Position numbers and translations under genes: made by a program
Source: CAVVDT01 sp963747005
GTDB lineage: Bacteria; Pseudomonadota; Alphaproteobacteria; Rhizobiales; Aestuariivirgaceae
NCBI GenBank assembly: GCA_963747005.1
Contig: CAVVDT010000004.1
Coordinates: forward strand, 372,001-436,000
DNA length: 64,000 nt
Direction: 5' to 3'
The notes under the pieces: generated by a model
Databases searched by the model: none
The model's input: the letters and a program-made list of their open reading frames with translations, nothing else
Told to the model about the DNA's origin: nothing
Part shown: positions 1-8,103 of the stretch, piece by piece
Layout: the number at the start of each line of letters is the position of its first letter
Numbering within the stretch: position 1 is the stretch's first letter

Positions 1-1
1 T

Positions 2-1864
2 CCAGGCGCGCGGATTGCCGCCACCTCGGGCCGCGCCGGGGTGAGCGGCATCGAGATTGTTGCCGCGGGCGGGGTCCACCGCATCGCTTGCGATCTCGTG
101 TGCATGGCGGGAGGCTGGACGCCGTCCCTGCAGCTTTATTCGCAAGGCCAGGGCAAATTGCATTTCGACGAGGCGCTGGGTGCCCACCTGCCGTCAGACG
201 AGTGCCAGCCGATGCGGGTGGCGGGCGCGGCGGCGGGGCACCTCACACTCGCAGCTTGCCTGAGCGACGGCTGGGCGGCGGGCTATGCAGCGGCTGAAGA
301 AGCGGGCTTTGCCGCGCCGGCCTTGCGGGACTTCAACGTCGACTATGCAGAACTGGCCGGCAGCGACGGCAGCGCCCGCCTGCCCGCTACCTTCCTGCTG
401 GCCGCCCGGCAGAAAAGTTTCATCGACTTCCAAAATGACGTCACGGCCAAGGACATCGCCTCGGCACAGGCCGAAGGCTTTGGCGCGGTCGAGCATCTGA
501 AGCGCTACACCACCACCGGCATGGGCACCGATCAGGGCAAGACCTCCAGCATCAACGCGCTTGCCCTGCTGGCCGAGCTTTGCGGCCGCGACATTGCTGG
601 AATCGGCCACACCACCTTTCGCCCGCCGGTCTCGCCGGTGTCGCTCGGCGCGATTGCCGGCGAGGCGATCGGGCCGTTGCTGGCGCCGACAAGGCGCACG
701 CCGTTCCATGCCGCAAGCACCAAGGCGGGCGCCGTCTTCGTCAACTCCGGCTCCTGGGCCTATCCGCGCTACTACCCGATTACGGGCGAGAGCATGACCA
801 CCGCCGTTGACCGCGAGGTGCGAAACGCGCGGGGCGCGGTCGGCATGGTCGACATGTCGAGCCTGGGCAAGATCGATGTGCGGGGAAGAGATGCCCTCAC
901 CTTCATCGAGCGCGTCTATTGCAACAATCTGGCGGGCCTCAAGCCGGGCCGAGTGCGCTATTGCCTGATGCTGCGCGAGGACGGGATCGTCCTCGACGAC
1001 GGCACCGTGAGCCGTCTCGGCGAGCACCACTATCTCCTCACCGCGACAACCGCCAATGCCTGGCGGGTGTGGCTGCATCTGGAAAAGCTGCGGCAGGCCC
1101 ATTGGCCCGATCTCGACGTGAAACTGGCCTCGGTCACCGACCACTGGGCGAGCCTCGCCATTGCCGGGCCGCATGCGCGCAGCCTGTTGATGGCCATTGA
1201 GCCGGACTTCGACGCATCGCCCGAGGCGTTTTCCATGATGTCACTGCGCGAGGGGCTGGTGGCCGGCCTGCCGGCGCGGGTCTTGCGGGTGAGCTTTTCC
1301 GGCGAACTGGGCTATGAGATCAACGTTCCGGCGGGCCATGCCTCGACGTTGTGGGCCAAACTCCGGGCGGCGGGCGAAGGCCTCGGGCTTCACCCCTATG
1401 GCCTCGAAGCGCTCGATGTCATGCGCATCGAAAAGGGCCACATCGCCGTGGGCACGGAGATCGACGGGCGCACCACGCCGGGCGATCTGGGGCTCGACCG
1501 CATGGTTTCGCAAAGCAAGGATTTCGTCGGCCGGGCGCTGCTCGCACGACCGGCGCTGACCGCGCCCGGCCGCCGCCAGCTCGTCGGCCTGAAACCTCGC
1601 GATGGCACGACCCCCATTCCGGTCGCCGGCCAGATCGCCGCCGCGCCGTGGGCCGGCGCTCCGCAGAAGAGCCAGGGTCACATCACCGCTTCGATCCATT
1701 CTCCTGCCCTCGGTCATCCCGTGGCGCTCGCCATGATCGTCGGCGGCCACTCGCGGCTGGGCGAAGCCGTGTGGGCGGTCTCGCCCATTGCCGGCCAGAG
1801 CGTCGAGGTCGAGATCATCTTACCGCAGTTCTTCGATCCGTCAGGGAGCCGCATGCGTGGGTAA
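2..1864 (+). CDS. soxA: Sarcosine oxidase alpha subunit, C-terminal part (5' truncated by window)
   Basis: The reading frame is already open at base 2, so the N-terminal part, including the FAD/NAD-binding half, lies outside the window. About 620 residues are visible; the full family length is near 1000. The last ~370 residues form a GcvT/aminomethyltransferase-type folate domain, with typical stretches such as GELGYEIN and ALDVMRIEKGH and the closing LPQFFDPSGSRMRG. In the heterotetrameric enzyme (alpha, beta, gamma, delta) sarcosine is demethylated to glycine with transfer of the one-carbon unit to tetrahydrofolate and H2O2 release. The gamma subunit follows with overlapping ends, the usual soxBDAG order, so soxB and soxD are expected just upstream. 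Assignment is from family knowledge and gene order. Confidence 0.93.
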   Translation, partial: PGARIAATSGRAGVSGIEIVAAGGVHRIACDLVCMAGGWTPSLQLYSQGQGKLHFDEALGAHLPSDECQPMRVAGAAAGHLTLAACLSDGWAAGYAAAEEAGFAAPALRDFNVDYAELAGSDGSARLPATFLLAARQKSFIDFQNDVTAKDIASAQAEGFGAVEHLKRYTTTGMGTDQGKTSSINALALLAELCGRDIAGIGHTTFRPPVSPVSLGAIAGEAIGPLLAPTRRTPFHAASTKAGAVFVNSGSWAYPRYYPITGESMTTAVDREVRNARGAVGMVDMSSLGKIDVRGRDALTFIERVYCNNLAGLKPGRVRYCLMLREDGIVLDDGTVSRLGEHHYLLTATTANAWRVWLHLEKLRQAHWPDLDVKLASVTDHWASLAIAGPHARSLLMAIEPDFDASPEAFSMMSLREGLVAGLPARVLRVSFSGELGYEINVPAGHASTLWAKLRAAGEGLGLHPYGLEALDVMRIEKGHIAVGTEIDGRTTPGDLGLDRMVSQSKDFVGRALLARPALTAPGRRQLVGLKPRDGTTPIPVAGQIAAAPWAGAPQKSQGHITASIHSPALGHPVALAMIVGGHSRLGEAVWAVSPIAGQSVEVEIILPQFFDPSGSRMRG

Positions 1865-2408
1865 AAGCCTTCAGCCGGAGCCGCTGCTCGCCGCCGAACT
1901 CGCCCAATGGGCCGAGACGGCCCCGCCCGGCCTCGCCGTCACCGAGTGCTCCGGCCGCAACATCTGCCGTCTCGAATGGCGCCCGGACCCGGCGGCCCGG
2001 TTGTCGGGCACCCCGCTTCCCGACGTTGGGCATGCGTTGGCGCTGGGCTCGGCGGCAGTACTGCGCACCTCGCCGGTGAGCGCTCTTGCGGTGTCGGATA
2101 CTTTGGCCCCGCAGGATCTGGCGAACCTCTATGCCATCGACGATACGGCCTGCGTGGATGTCAGCCATGGCTTCGTGGTGCTCACCCTCGCCGGCTCCGT
2201 CGCCCGGGCACTCCTCGATGGCCTGGTGCCGGCCGATCTCGAAATATCCGCCTTGCGTGCCGGCCGGCTGCGGCGCACGCAGGTCGCCGGCCATGGGGTG
2301 ATGATCCATTGCCTTGAGGATAATCGCTTCGATCTCTACGTGGACCGCAGCCTCGCCTGGTCGTTGTGGCGGTTTCTCAGGTCGCGGCCGATGCCCTGTC
2401 GCGGCTGA
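1857..2408 (+). CDS. soxG: Sarcosine oxidase gamma subunit
   Basis: This 183-residue protein starts at a GTG inside the end of soxA (8-bp overlap), with GGGAG about nine bases upstream, so translation is probably coupled. Length and hydrophobic pattern fit SoxG, the small subunit of heterotetrameric sarcosine oxidase. SoxG is structurally related to the folate domain and has no catalytic motif of its own. Position directly after soxA is the strongest evidence, since SoxG sequences diverge strongly. Its 3' end runs 32 bp into the 3' end of the opposing GntR gene, so the two transcripts can pair as antisense tails. An in-frame ATG further upstream would sit inside soxA and is not preferred. Confidence 0.85.
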   Translation: MGKSLQPEPLLAAELAQWAETAPPGLAVTECSGRNICRLEWRPDPAARLSGTPLPDVGHALALGSAAVLRTSPVSALAVSDTLAPQDLANLYAIDDTACVDVSHGFVVLTLAGSVARALLDGLVPADLEISALRAGRLRRTQVAGHGVMIHCLEDNRFDLYVDRSLAWSLWRFLRSRPMPCRG

Positions 2409-3090
2409 CGCGGTCGAGATCGCCGAACACCTTGGTGCCCCAGTTGATGTCGCGTTCGATCAGGGCGCGGGCCTCGGCGCCGTCGCGCGCCCGCACTGTG
2501 CGGGCGATGCGGGCGTGCATCTCGCGCCAGTCCGGCGTCATGCCGGTCTCGCTCACCCCCTGGCGCAGGTAGGAACCGGTCTGCGCCCACAGGCTCTCGA
2601 TGATCGACACCAGTTCGGCATTGCCGGCGGCGGCGTAAATAGTGAAATGAAAGCTGTAGTTGCGCGACAGGTAATGGCGCAGGTCGCCGCGGTCGATGTC
2701 GCCGTCCATCTCGGCGGCAAGCTGGTCCAGCCGGTCGATCTGGGCCGCCGTCAACAGCGGGGTCGCCAGTTCGGTGGCGATACCTTCAAGGCACGAGCGC
2801 ACGAAGAACAGGTCCGAAATGCGTTTGGGCGCCATCTGGTCGACCCGGAACGAGCGGTTGGCGGAGGACTTGAGCGCCCGCTCCGAGACCAGCCGCTTCA
2901 ACGCCTCGCGTACCGGCATCATGGAGGTTCCGAGCTCGGCTGCAATCGAACGGATCGAAAGCGCATCGCCCGGCAGGTAATCGCCCACCGTCAGCGCCCA
3001 TTTCAGCCGCCGGTAAACCTGCTCGTTCAACGGTTCATCAAGCTGCGCTGAAATCGGCCGTGGGCCGGCTGGTTGATTGGTGCTGTTCAT
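2377..3090 (-). CDS. GntR-family regulator, FadR/FCD subfamily
   Basis: This 237-residue protein has an N-terminal winged helix-turn-helix (about residues 15-85) with the GntR signature around LSIRSIAAELGTSMMPVREAL, and a C-terminal all-helical FCD ligand domain (about 95-225). The FCD domain includes the NYSFHFTIY segment and a downstream His where this subfamily binds metal or a carboxylate ligand. It is transcribed divergently from the dimethylglycine dehydrogenase operon, and two TGTGATCACA palindromes lie in the shared gap, so a local (auto)repressor role is likely. The start chosen is the ATG preceding MNSTNQ; an upstream in-frame extension exists but lacks domain similarity. The effector is unknown; an onium catabolite such as glycine betaine, dimethylglycine or DMSP is an inference from neighbours. 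Confidence 0.9.
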   Translation of the reverse strand: MNSTNQPAGPRPISAQLDEPLNEQVYRRLKWALTVGDYLPGDALSIRSIAAELGTSMMPVREALKRLVSERALKSSANRSFRVDQMAPKRISDLFFVRSCLEGIATELATPLLTAAQIDRLDQLAAEMDGDIDRGDLRHYLSRNYSFHFTIYAAAGNAELVSIIESLWAQTGSYLRQGVSETGMTPDWREMHARIARTVRARDGAEARALIERDINWGTKVFGDLDRVSRDRASAAT

Positions 3091-3199
3091 GGCTCCGTCA
3101 TCGAGAACTTTCCGGTCCCTTTCACCCCTTCGGCTGCTTTGCGGCGCGATGCCCGCCAAGGCAACAAATGCCGCACCTGAAGCCACCTGGCCAGACCTA

Positions 3200-3209
3200 T
3201 GTGATCACA
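3200..3209. promoter_or_regulatory. TGTGATCACA palindrome, candidate GntR operator 1
   Basis: This perfect 10-bp inverted repeat lies 109 bp upstream of the gntR start codon and 200 bp upstream of the dehydrogenase start. FCD-type GntR regulators commonly bind short palindromes with GT...AC arms. It resembles two CRP half sites with the six-base spacer removed, so it is not a normal CRP site. Confidence 0.6.
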
Positions 3210-3316
3210 ATCTTGCGTCCACTGGCCCGACTCGGGAGCGCCATTTATCACAGATAGCAGAGGCATTATGGCACAAATCCCGGTTGTCAGGTAACTTTTC
3301 CAACCTGCCGCCAGAG

Positions 3317-3326
3317 TGTGATCACA
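3317..3326. promoter_or_regulatory. TGTGATCACA palindrome, candidate GntR operator 2
   Basis: This is identical to the palindrome at 3200 and lies 83 bp before the dehydrogenase ATG. Centre-to-centre spacing to operator 1 is 117 bp, about eleven helical turns, which would suit looping by a dimeric regulator. Both copies are followed by AAT. Confidence 0.6.
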
Positions 3327-3409
3327 ATTTTCATTGCCCCCACCTCCCTGGCTGGGCTAGGGGTGGTGTCAAGGCACGGCGAACAGGGCCTGTTGCGGAA
3401 AGGCGAAAC

Positions 3410-5830
3410 ATGAAGACCAGTGCACGAGTGGTGGTGATCGGCGGCGGCGTGGTGGGCTGCAGCATCCTCTACCACCTGGCAAAGACGGGCTGGCGGGATG
3501 TGGTGCTGATCGAGCGCCAGGAACTCACATCGGGCTCATCGTGGCATGCGGCAGGAGGTCTCTTCACCATCACCCGGCCCAACGCGGTGGCCGCCGTTCA
3601 CCGCTACACGTTCAACATCTACCCCGAGCTGGAACGCGAAAGCGGCCAGTCGTGCGGCTTTCATTTCACCGGCGGGCTTGACCTGTGCCGGACGAAGGAA
3701 GAACGCGAATCGTTGCAGGTGATGCAGAGCGCGGTGCGTCGGCTGGGCATCGAGTGCGAATTCATTTCCCTCGCCGAGGTGCGGCAGAAGGCGCCCATCA
3801 TCGATACCGGTCCGCTCCATGCCGCCATGTGGGAAGTGGAAGGCGGCCATGTGGACCCCGCCAGCGCCACTCAGGCCTTCGCTGCCGCCGCCCGCAAGCT
3901 GGGGGCGACGATCTATCGCCACAACCCGGTCATCGAGACCAACCCCCTGAACGGCGGCCGCTGGCAGGTGGTCACAAAGGAGGGAAGCATCGATTGCGAT
4001 GTGGTGGTCAATGCGGCGGGATTGTGGGGCCGCGAGGTGGCGGCGCTCGCCGGCATCACCCTGCCGCTGATGCCGGTCGAGCATCATTATCTGGTCACCG
4101 AGCCGGTGCCCGAAATCGAGGCCATGGACCACGAACTGCCGCAGATCAACGACAGCGAGATCAACGCCTATGCCCGCCAGGAGGGTAAGGGGCTGCTGAT
4201 CGGCGCCTACGAGACGCCGTGCCGCCACTGGGCCGAAGACGCAACGCCAAAAGACTTCGGCCATGAATTGCTGCCCGATGATCTCGGACGGCTGGAATGG
4301 CACTTCGCCAAGTCGGTGGAGGTGATGCCGTGTCTGGCCACGGCCGGCGTCAAGCGGGTGATCAACGGGCCGATGATCTTTTCGCCCGATCTCGGCCCGT
4401 TGCTTGGGCCGCATCCCGAACTCAGGAACTATTTCTGCGCCAACGGCGTCATGACCGGCTTTAACCAGGGCGCCGGCATCGGCAAGCTGATGGCGGAATG
4501 GATCATCGAGGGTGAGCCCTCCTTCGACATCTTCTGCTGGGACGTGGCGCGCTACGGGCGCTGGGCGGGGCGCAGCTATACCAAGGCGCTGACGGCCTAT
4601 TTCTACGAACATCGCTCCGATCGCGTCTATCCGGCGCAGGAATACGACGCCGGCCGGCCGATCCGCAAAAGCCCGGTACATGACCAGCTGGAGGCCGCAA
4701 ACGCGGTCTTCGGTTCGAGCTTCGGTCTCGAACATCCTTTGTGGTTTGCGCCCCGGGGCGTCGCCGCCCGGGACCTTCCCTCATTCCGCCGCCCCAACTG
4801 GTTCGCCCCCGTCATGGACGAATGCCACCGGGTGCGCCAGGCCGCCGGCCTCTACGAATTCTCCGCCATGGCGAAATTCATCGTCGAGGGCGACGGCGCC
4901 GAAGGCTGGCTCAACTACATTCTCGCCAACCGGGTGCCGGAAAAGACCGGCCGCATGACCCTGTCGCCCATGCTGTCGCCTTCGGGCCGGCTGATCGGCG
5001 ATTTCACCGTCTCGCGCCTCTCAGACGACACCTTCCTGTTGCTGGGGTCGGATGTCTTGCAGCTTGCCTATATGCGCCATTTCAAGGCCCATCCGCCGCC
5101 TGCCGGCGTCGCCTTGCGCAATGTCTCGGCCGAGCTTTGCGGCCTGCATCTGGCCGGGCCGGCGGCGCAAGGCCTGCTGGGCCGTCTGGCCGAGACGGAC
5201 ATGACGACGGCCCAATTCCCTTTCCTTTCGGCCCGCCGCATGACCATTGCCGGCGTGCCCGGCGTCACGACGTTGCGCGTCTCCTATACCGGCGAGACGG
5301 GCTATGAACTCTACTGCCCGGCCGCCGGCCAGCCCGTCCTCTTCGATGCCCTCATGCGCGAGGGCAAGGGTCAGGGGCTCGGCCTTGTCGGCACCCGCTC
5401 CTTGATGATGACCCGGCTGGAAAAGAGCTTTCCCGCCTGGGGCACCGAACTATCGCCCGACTACACCCCCTTCGAGGCCGGCCTTCAACGCTTCGTTGCC
5501 TTCTCCAAGGAGGCCTTCATCGGCCGCGAGGCAGCGCTCGCCGCCCGTCAGGCCGGACCGCGCGAGGTCCTCTGCACATTCGTCGTCGATGCCGATGGCG
5601 CCGATGCCTGGGGCGACGAGGCCATCTGGCGGGGCGGCGAAGTGGTCGGTTATGTTTCTTCCGGCGGCTATGGCGCCCATACTGAAAAGAGCATCGCGCT
5701 GGGCTATGTGCGGCCTGAAGCGGCCGAGGCGGGGGCTGAGTACAGCATCGAGTTGCTCGGCGACCTGCGGCCGGCGGTGCTGCAGGCCGAGGCGCTCTAC
5801 GACCCGACCGGCGAAAGGATGCGAGCATGA
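3410..5830 (+). CDS. Dimethylglycine/sarcosine dehydrogenase-type FAD enzyme with folate domain
   Basis: This 806-residue protein, about the normal length for mitochondrial-type DMGDH/SARDH, has an N-terminal Rossmann FAD motif (VVVIGGGVVGCS, residues ~6-17). The following SGSSWHAAGG segment holds the His that carries covalent FAD in this family. A DAO-type oxidoreductase domain spans roughly residues 5-370, and a C-terminal GcvT folate domain about 430-800 (GETGYELY, then a final YDPTGERMRA). It should oxidatively demethylate dimethylglycine or sarcosine and pass the methyl carbon to tetrahydrofolate. The ATG chosen follows GGCGAAAC; the frame is open further upstream but runs through the operators. 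It heads an operon with overlapping GST and then mttB-like genes. The exact substrate, including other dimethylated amines, is not settled by sequence. Confidence 0.88.
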   Translation: MKTSARVVVIGGGVVGCSILYHLAKTGWRDVVLIERQELTSGSSWHAAGGLFTITRPNAVAAVHRYTFNIYPELERESGQSCGFHFTGGLDLCRTKEERESLQVMQSAVRRLGIECEFISLAEVRQKAPIIDTGPLHAAMWEVEGGHVDPASATQAFAAAARKLGATIYRHNPVIETNPLNGGRWQVVTKEGSIDCDVVVNAAGLWGREVAALAGITLPLMPVEHHYLVTEPVPEIEAMDHELPQINDSEINAYARQEGKGLLIGAYETPCRHWAEDATPKDFGHELLPDDLGRLEWHFAKSVEVMPCLATAGVKRVINGPMIFSPDLGPLLGPHPELRNYFCANGVMTGFNQGAGIGKLMAEWIIEGEPSFDIFCWDVARYGRWAGRSYTKALTAYFYEHRSDRVYPAQEYDAGRPIRKSPVHDQLEAANAVFGSSFGLEHPLWFAPRGVAARDLPSFRRPNWFAPVMDECHRVRQAAGLYEFSAMAKFIVEGDGAEGWLNYILANRVPEKTGRMTLSPMLSPSGRLIGDFTVSRLSDDTFLLLGSDVLQLAYMRHFKAHPPPAGVALRNVSAELCGLHLAGPAAQGLLGRLAETDMTTAQFPFLSARRMTIAGVPGVTTLRVSYTGETGYELYCPAAGQPVLFDALMREGKGQGLGLVGTRSLMMTRLEKSFPAWGTELSPDYTPFEAGLQRFVAFSKEAFIGREAALAARQAGPREVLCTFVVDADGADAWGDEAIWRGGEVVGYVSSGGYGAHTEKSIALGYVRPEAAEAGAEYSIELLGDLRPAVLQAEALYDPTGERMRA

Positions 5831-6510
5831 GGGAAAAAGCCGCTTACACCCTCTATTGCGCCCCCAACACCTATGCCCTCAGTACGCACGCACTGCTGGA
5901 GGAAATCGGTGCAAGCTACGACATTCATTGGGTAGCGCTCTTTTCGGATCGGCAGGATGCCGGCTTCCTGGCGGCCAGTCCGCATGGCCGCGTGCCGGCC
6001 ATCGACGGGCCTGACGGCACCCTGTTCGAGACCGGCGCCATCGCCCTCTATCTGGCCGAGCGGCATGCGGACGCCGGCCTTGCAGTGCCGCCGGGCGATG
6101 CACGACGGGGGCGCTTCCTGCAATGGCTGCACTATCTCGCTTCGACGCTGCAGCCCGAGGTGCTGATCCAGTATCACCCGGAATTCTACTTCGCCGACGC
6201 CCCGACGCAGGCGCGGTTCCGCCAAGCCTCGCAGGCGCGTCTTGCCGGGGTGCTGGATGTCCTCGATCAGGCCCTTGCGCCCGGACCCTATTTTTGCGGC
6301 GACCGGATCACCATTCTCGACTATCTTCTGGCCATGCAGGCAATCTGGCCACCGGTGTTTGCCGGCTCGATCGACGACTATCCCAACATCGCGCGGATGA
6401 CCGGGCTCATCACGGCGCGCCCGTCGGTGAAGCGGGTCATGATCATGCACGAGGAGACGTGGGCGGGGGCTCACGGGAACCGCAGCGGCGGCATGAACGC
6501 CGCGTCCTGA
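5827..6510 (+). CDS. Glutathione S-transferase family protein
   Basis: This 227-residue cytosolic GST-fold protein has an N-terminal thioredoxin-like domain (about residues 5-80, with SPHGRVPAIDG holding the cis-Pro and the ETGAIALYLAE helix that binds glutathione) and an all-helical C-terminal domain. The canonical FLCGDRITIADY-like segment is present as YFCGDRITILDYLLAM. It overlaps the preceding dehydrogenase by ATGA. GSTs in such operons can detoxify electrophilic products, for example formaldehyde or acrylate adducts, or act as isomerases. The substrate cannot be read from the sequence. Confidence 0.87.
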   Translation: MREKAAYTLYCAPNTYALSTHALLEEIGASYDIHWVALFSDRQDAGFLAASPHGRVPAIDGPDGTLFETGAIALYLAERHADAGLAVPPGDARRGRFLQWLHYLASTLQPEVLIQYHPEFYFADAPTQARFRQASQARLAGVLDVLDQALAPGPYFCGDRITILDYLLAMQAIWPPVFAGSIDDYPNIARMTGLITARPSVKRVMIMHEETWAGAHGNRSGGMNAAS

Positions 6511-6544
6511 ACCGCCCTCCCCCTCCCCGATCATGAGGTGACCC

Positions 6545-8092
6545 ATGTCGCCCGCACAAGGCACCGAAGCCCCCCGCCGCAACCGCACCCGTCGCCAGCG
6601 CGATGCCGCGCTCACGCAACCTCCGTTCCGGGCGATCCGCAACCCCTACAAGCCGTTCGAGATCGTCACCGCCGACCAGATCGAGACCCTGCACCTCGCC
6701 TCGCTCAAGGTGCTGAAGGATATCGGCATGAAGGTGACGGATGTCCGGGCACAGGACCTCCTGAAGAAGGCCGGCGCCGACGTCAATCGCTCGACCCACC
6801 TGGTGCGCTTCGAGGAAGGCGTGATCGAAGAGGCGCTTTCCGGCATCCCGTCGCAATTCACCGTGCACGCCCGCAATCCGGAGAAGACCCTTACCGTTGG
6901 CGGCGACAACCTGATTTTTTCCACCGTGTGCGGCCCGCCGTTTGTTTCCGACCTCGACCGTGGCCGCCGCGATGGCACCTATGAGGATGTCTGCAACTTC
7001 GTGAAGCTGGTGCACAGCCTCAACATCTTCCACCATGAGGGTGGCGCCGGGGTGGAGCCGCTCGATCTGCCCGTCGCCTCGCGTCATCTCGACATGATGT
7101 ACGCCCAGATCACCCTCACCGACAAAGCCTGGGAGCCGACCTGGCTCAACAGCGCCAAACGGGCCCGCGACTGCATCGAGATGGCCAAGATCGCCATGCA
7201 GTGTTCCGAGGAAGAACTGGCCGAGCGTCCCGCCTTCTGCACCGGCATCAACACCAATTCGCCGCTGTTGCTCGACGGCGCCATGTCGGACGGGCTGATC
7301 GAGATGGCGCTGGCCGGCCAGCCGTGCAACGTCACCCCGTTCACGCTTGCAGGCGCCATGAGCCCGGCCTCCATCGCCGGCTCGCTGGTGCAGCAGAACG
7401 CCGAGGTACTGGCGGGCTTCGTTGTGGCGCAAAGTGCGCGCAAAGGATCGCCCGTCTATTACGGCCACTTTACTTCCAACGTCGACATGCGCACCGGTTC
7501 GCCCGCCTTCGGTACGCCGGAATATGCCAAGTCGGTCATCATCGCGGCCCAACTGGCAAGGCGCTACAAGGTGCCGATCCGCTCCTCCAACGCCACCGCC
7601 TCGCCCGTCGTCGATGCCCAGGCCGCCTATGAGGCGGAGATGTCGTGCTGGCCCTGCGTGCTCGCTCATGTCAACCACATGCTGCATGCCGGCGGCTGGC
7701 TGGAGGGCGGCCTCGTCTGCTCGTTCGAAAAGCTCATCCTCGATGCGGAAATCCTCCAGATGCTGGCCGCCACACTGGAGCCGGTCGACCTGAGCGAGGA
7801 TGAACTGGGCCTTTCCGCCATGGCCGAGGCCGGGCCCGGCGGCCACTTCTTCGGCACCCGGCACACCCTTCAGCGCTACGAGACCGCCTTTTACACACCG
7901 CTGCTGTCCGACTGGCGCAACTTCGAGACCTGGCGCGACAACGGCTCACACACCGCCACCGAGCGGGCCAATACCATCTGGAAGCGGCTTCTCGCCGACT
8001 ACGAGCAACCGCCCCTCGATCCGGCCATCGACGAGGAACTGAAGGCCTATATGGCACGGCGCAAACAGGAGATCGCCGCAACCGGCGACTAG
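6545..8092 (+). CDS. MttB-superfamily (trimethylamine/glycine betaine-type) methyltransferase
   Basis: This 515-residue protein fits the MttB superfamily in length, with typical segments such as HARNPEKTL and FTLAGAMSPASIAGSLVQQNAE. The founding archaeal MttB uses pyrrolysine at an amber codon. Here the frame runs unbroken to a TAG at 8090, so this is a non-pyrrolysine member, the class that includes glycine betaine:corrinoid methyltransferases. No corrinoid protein or pyl genes are in the window. The first ~25 residues are Arg-rich and outside the family core. The ATG is preceded by GAGGTGA. The neighbours (DMGDH, sox, M24) support demethylation of a quaternary amine or sulfonium, but the substrate and the methyl acceptor are open. 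Confidence 0.85.
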   Translation: MSPAQGTEAPRRNRTRRQRDAALTQPPFRAIRNPYKPFEIVTADQIETLHLASLKVLKDIGMKVTDVRAQDLLKKAGADVNRSTHLVRFEEGVIEEALSGIPSQFTVHARNPEKTLTVGGDNLIFSTVCGPPFVSDLDRGRRDGTYEDVCNFVKLVHSLNIFHHEGGAGVEPLDLPVASRHLDMMYAQITLTDKAWEPTWLNSAKRARDCIEMAKIAMQCSEEELAERPAFCTGINTNSPLLLDGAMSDGLIEMALAGQPCNVTPFTLAGAMSPASIAGSLVQQNAEVLAGFVVAQSARKGSPVYYGHFTSNVDMRTGSPAFGTPEYAKSVIIAAQLARRYKVPIRSSNATASPVVDAQAAYEAEMSCWPCVLAHVNHMLHAGGWLEGGLVCSFEKLILDAEILQMLAATLEPVDLSEDELGLSAMAEAGPGGHFFGTRHTLQRYETAFYTPLLSDWRNFETWRDNGSHTATERANTIWKRLLADYEQPPLDPAIDEELKAYMARRKQEIAATGD

Positions 8093-8103
8093 GGGAAATC
8101 GTC

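Larger units (their letters stand above)
3091..3409. promoter_or_regulatory. Divergent control region between gntR and the dehydrogenase operon
   Basis: This 319-bp gap has no convincing gene. It must hold the promoters for both flanking units and contains two identical palindromes, annotated separately, whose centres are 117 bp apart. I see no clear -35/-10 pair by eye. Confidence 0.6.

Noticed and set aside
8090..8092. Amber codon at the end of the MttB-like gene as a pyrrolysine site
   Set aside because: Pyrrolysine lies in the middle of archaeal MttB; reading through here adds only about 19 codons before TGA, and no pyl genes are present.
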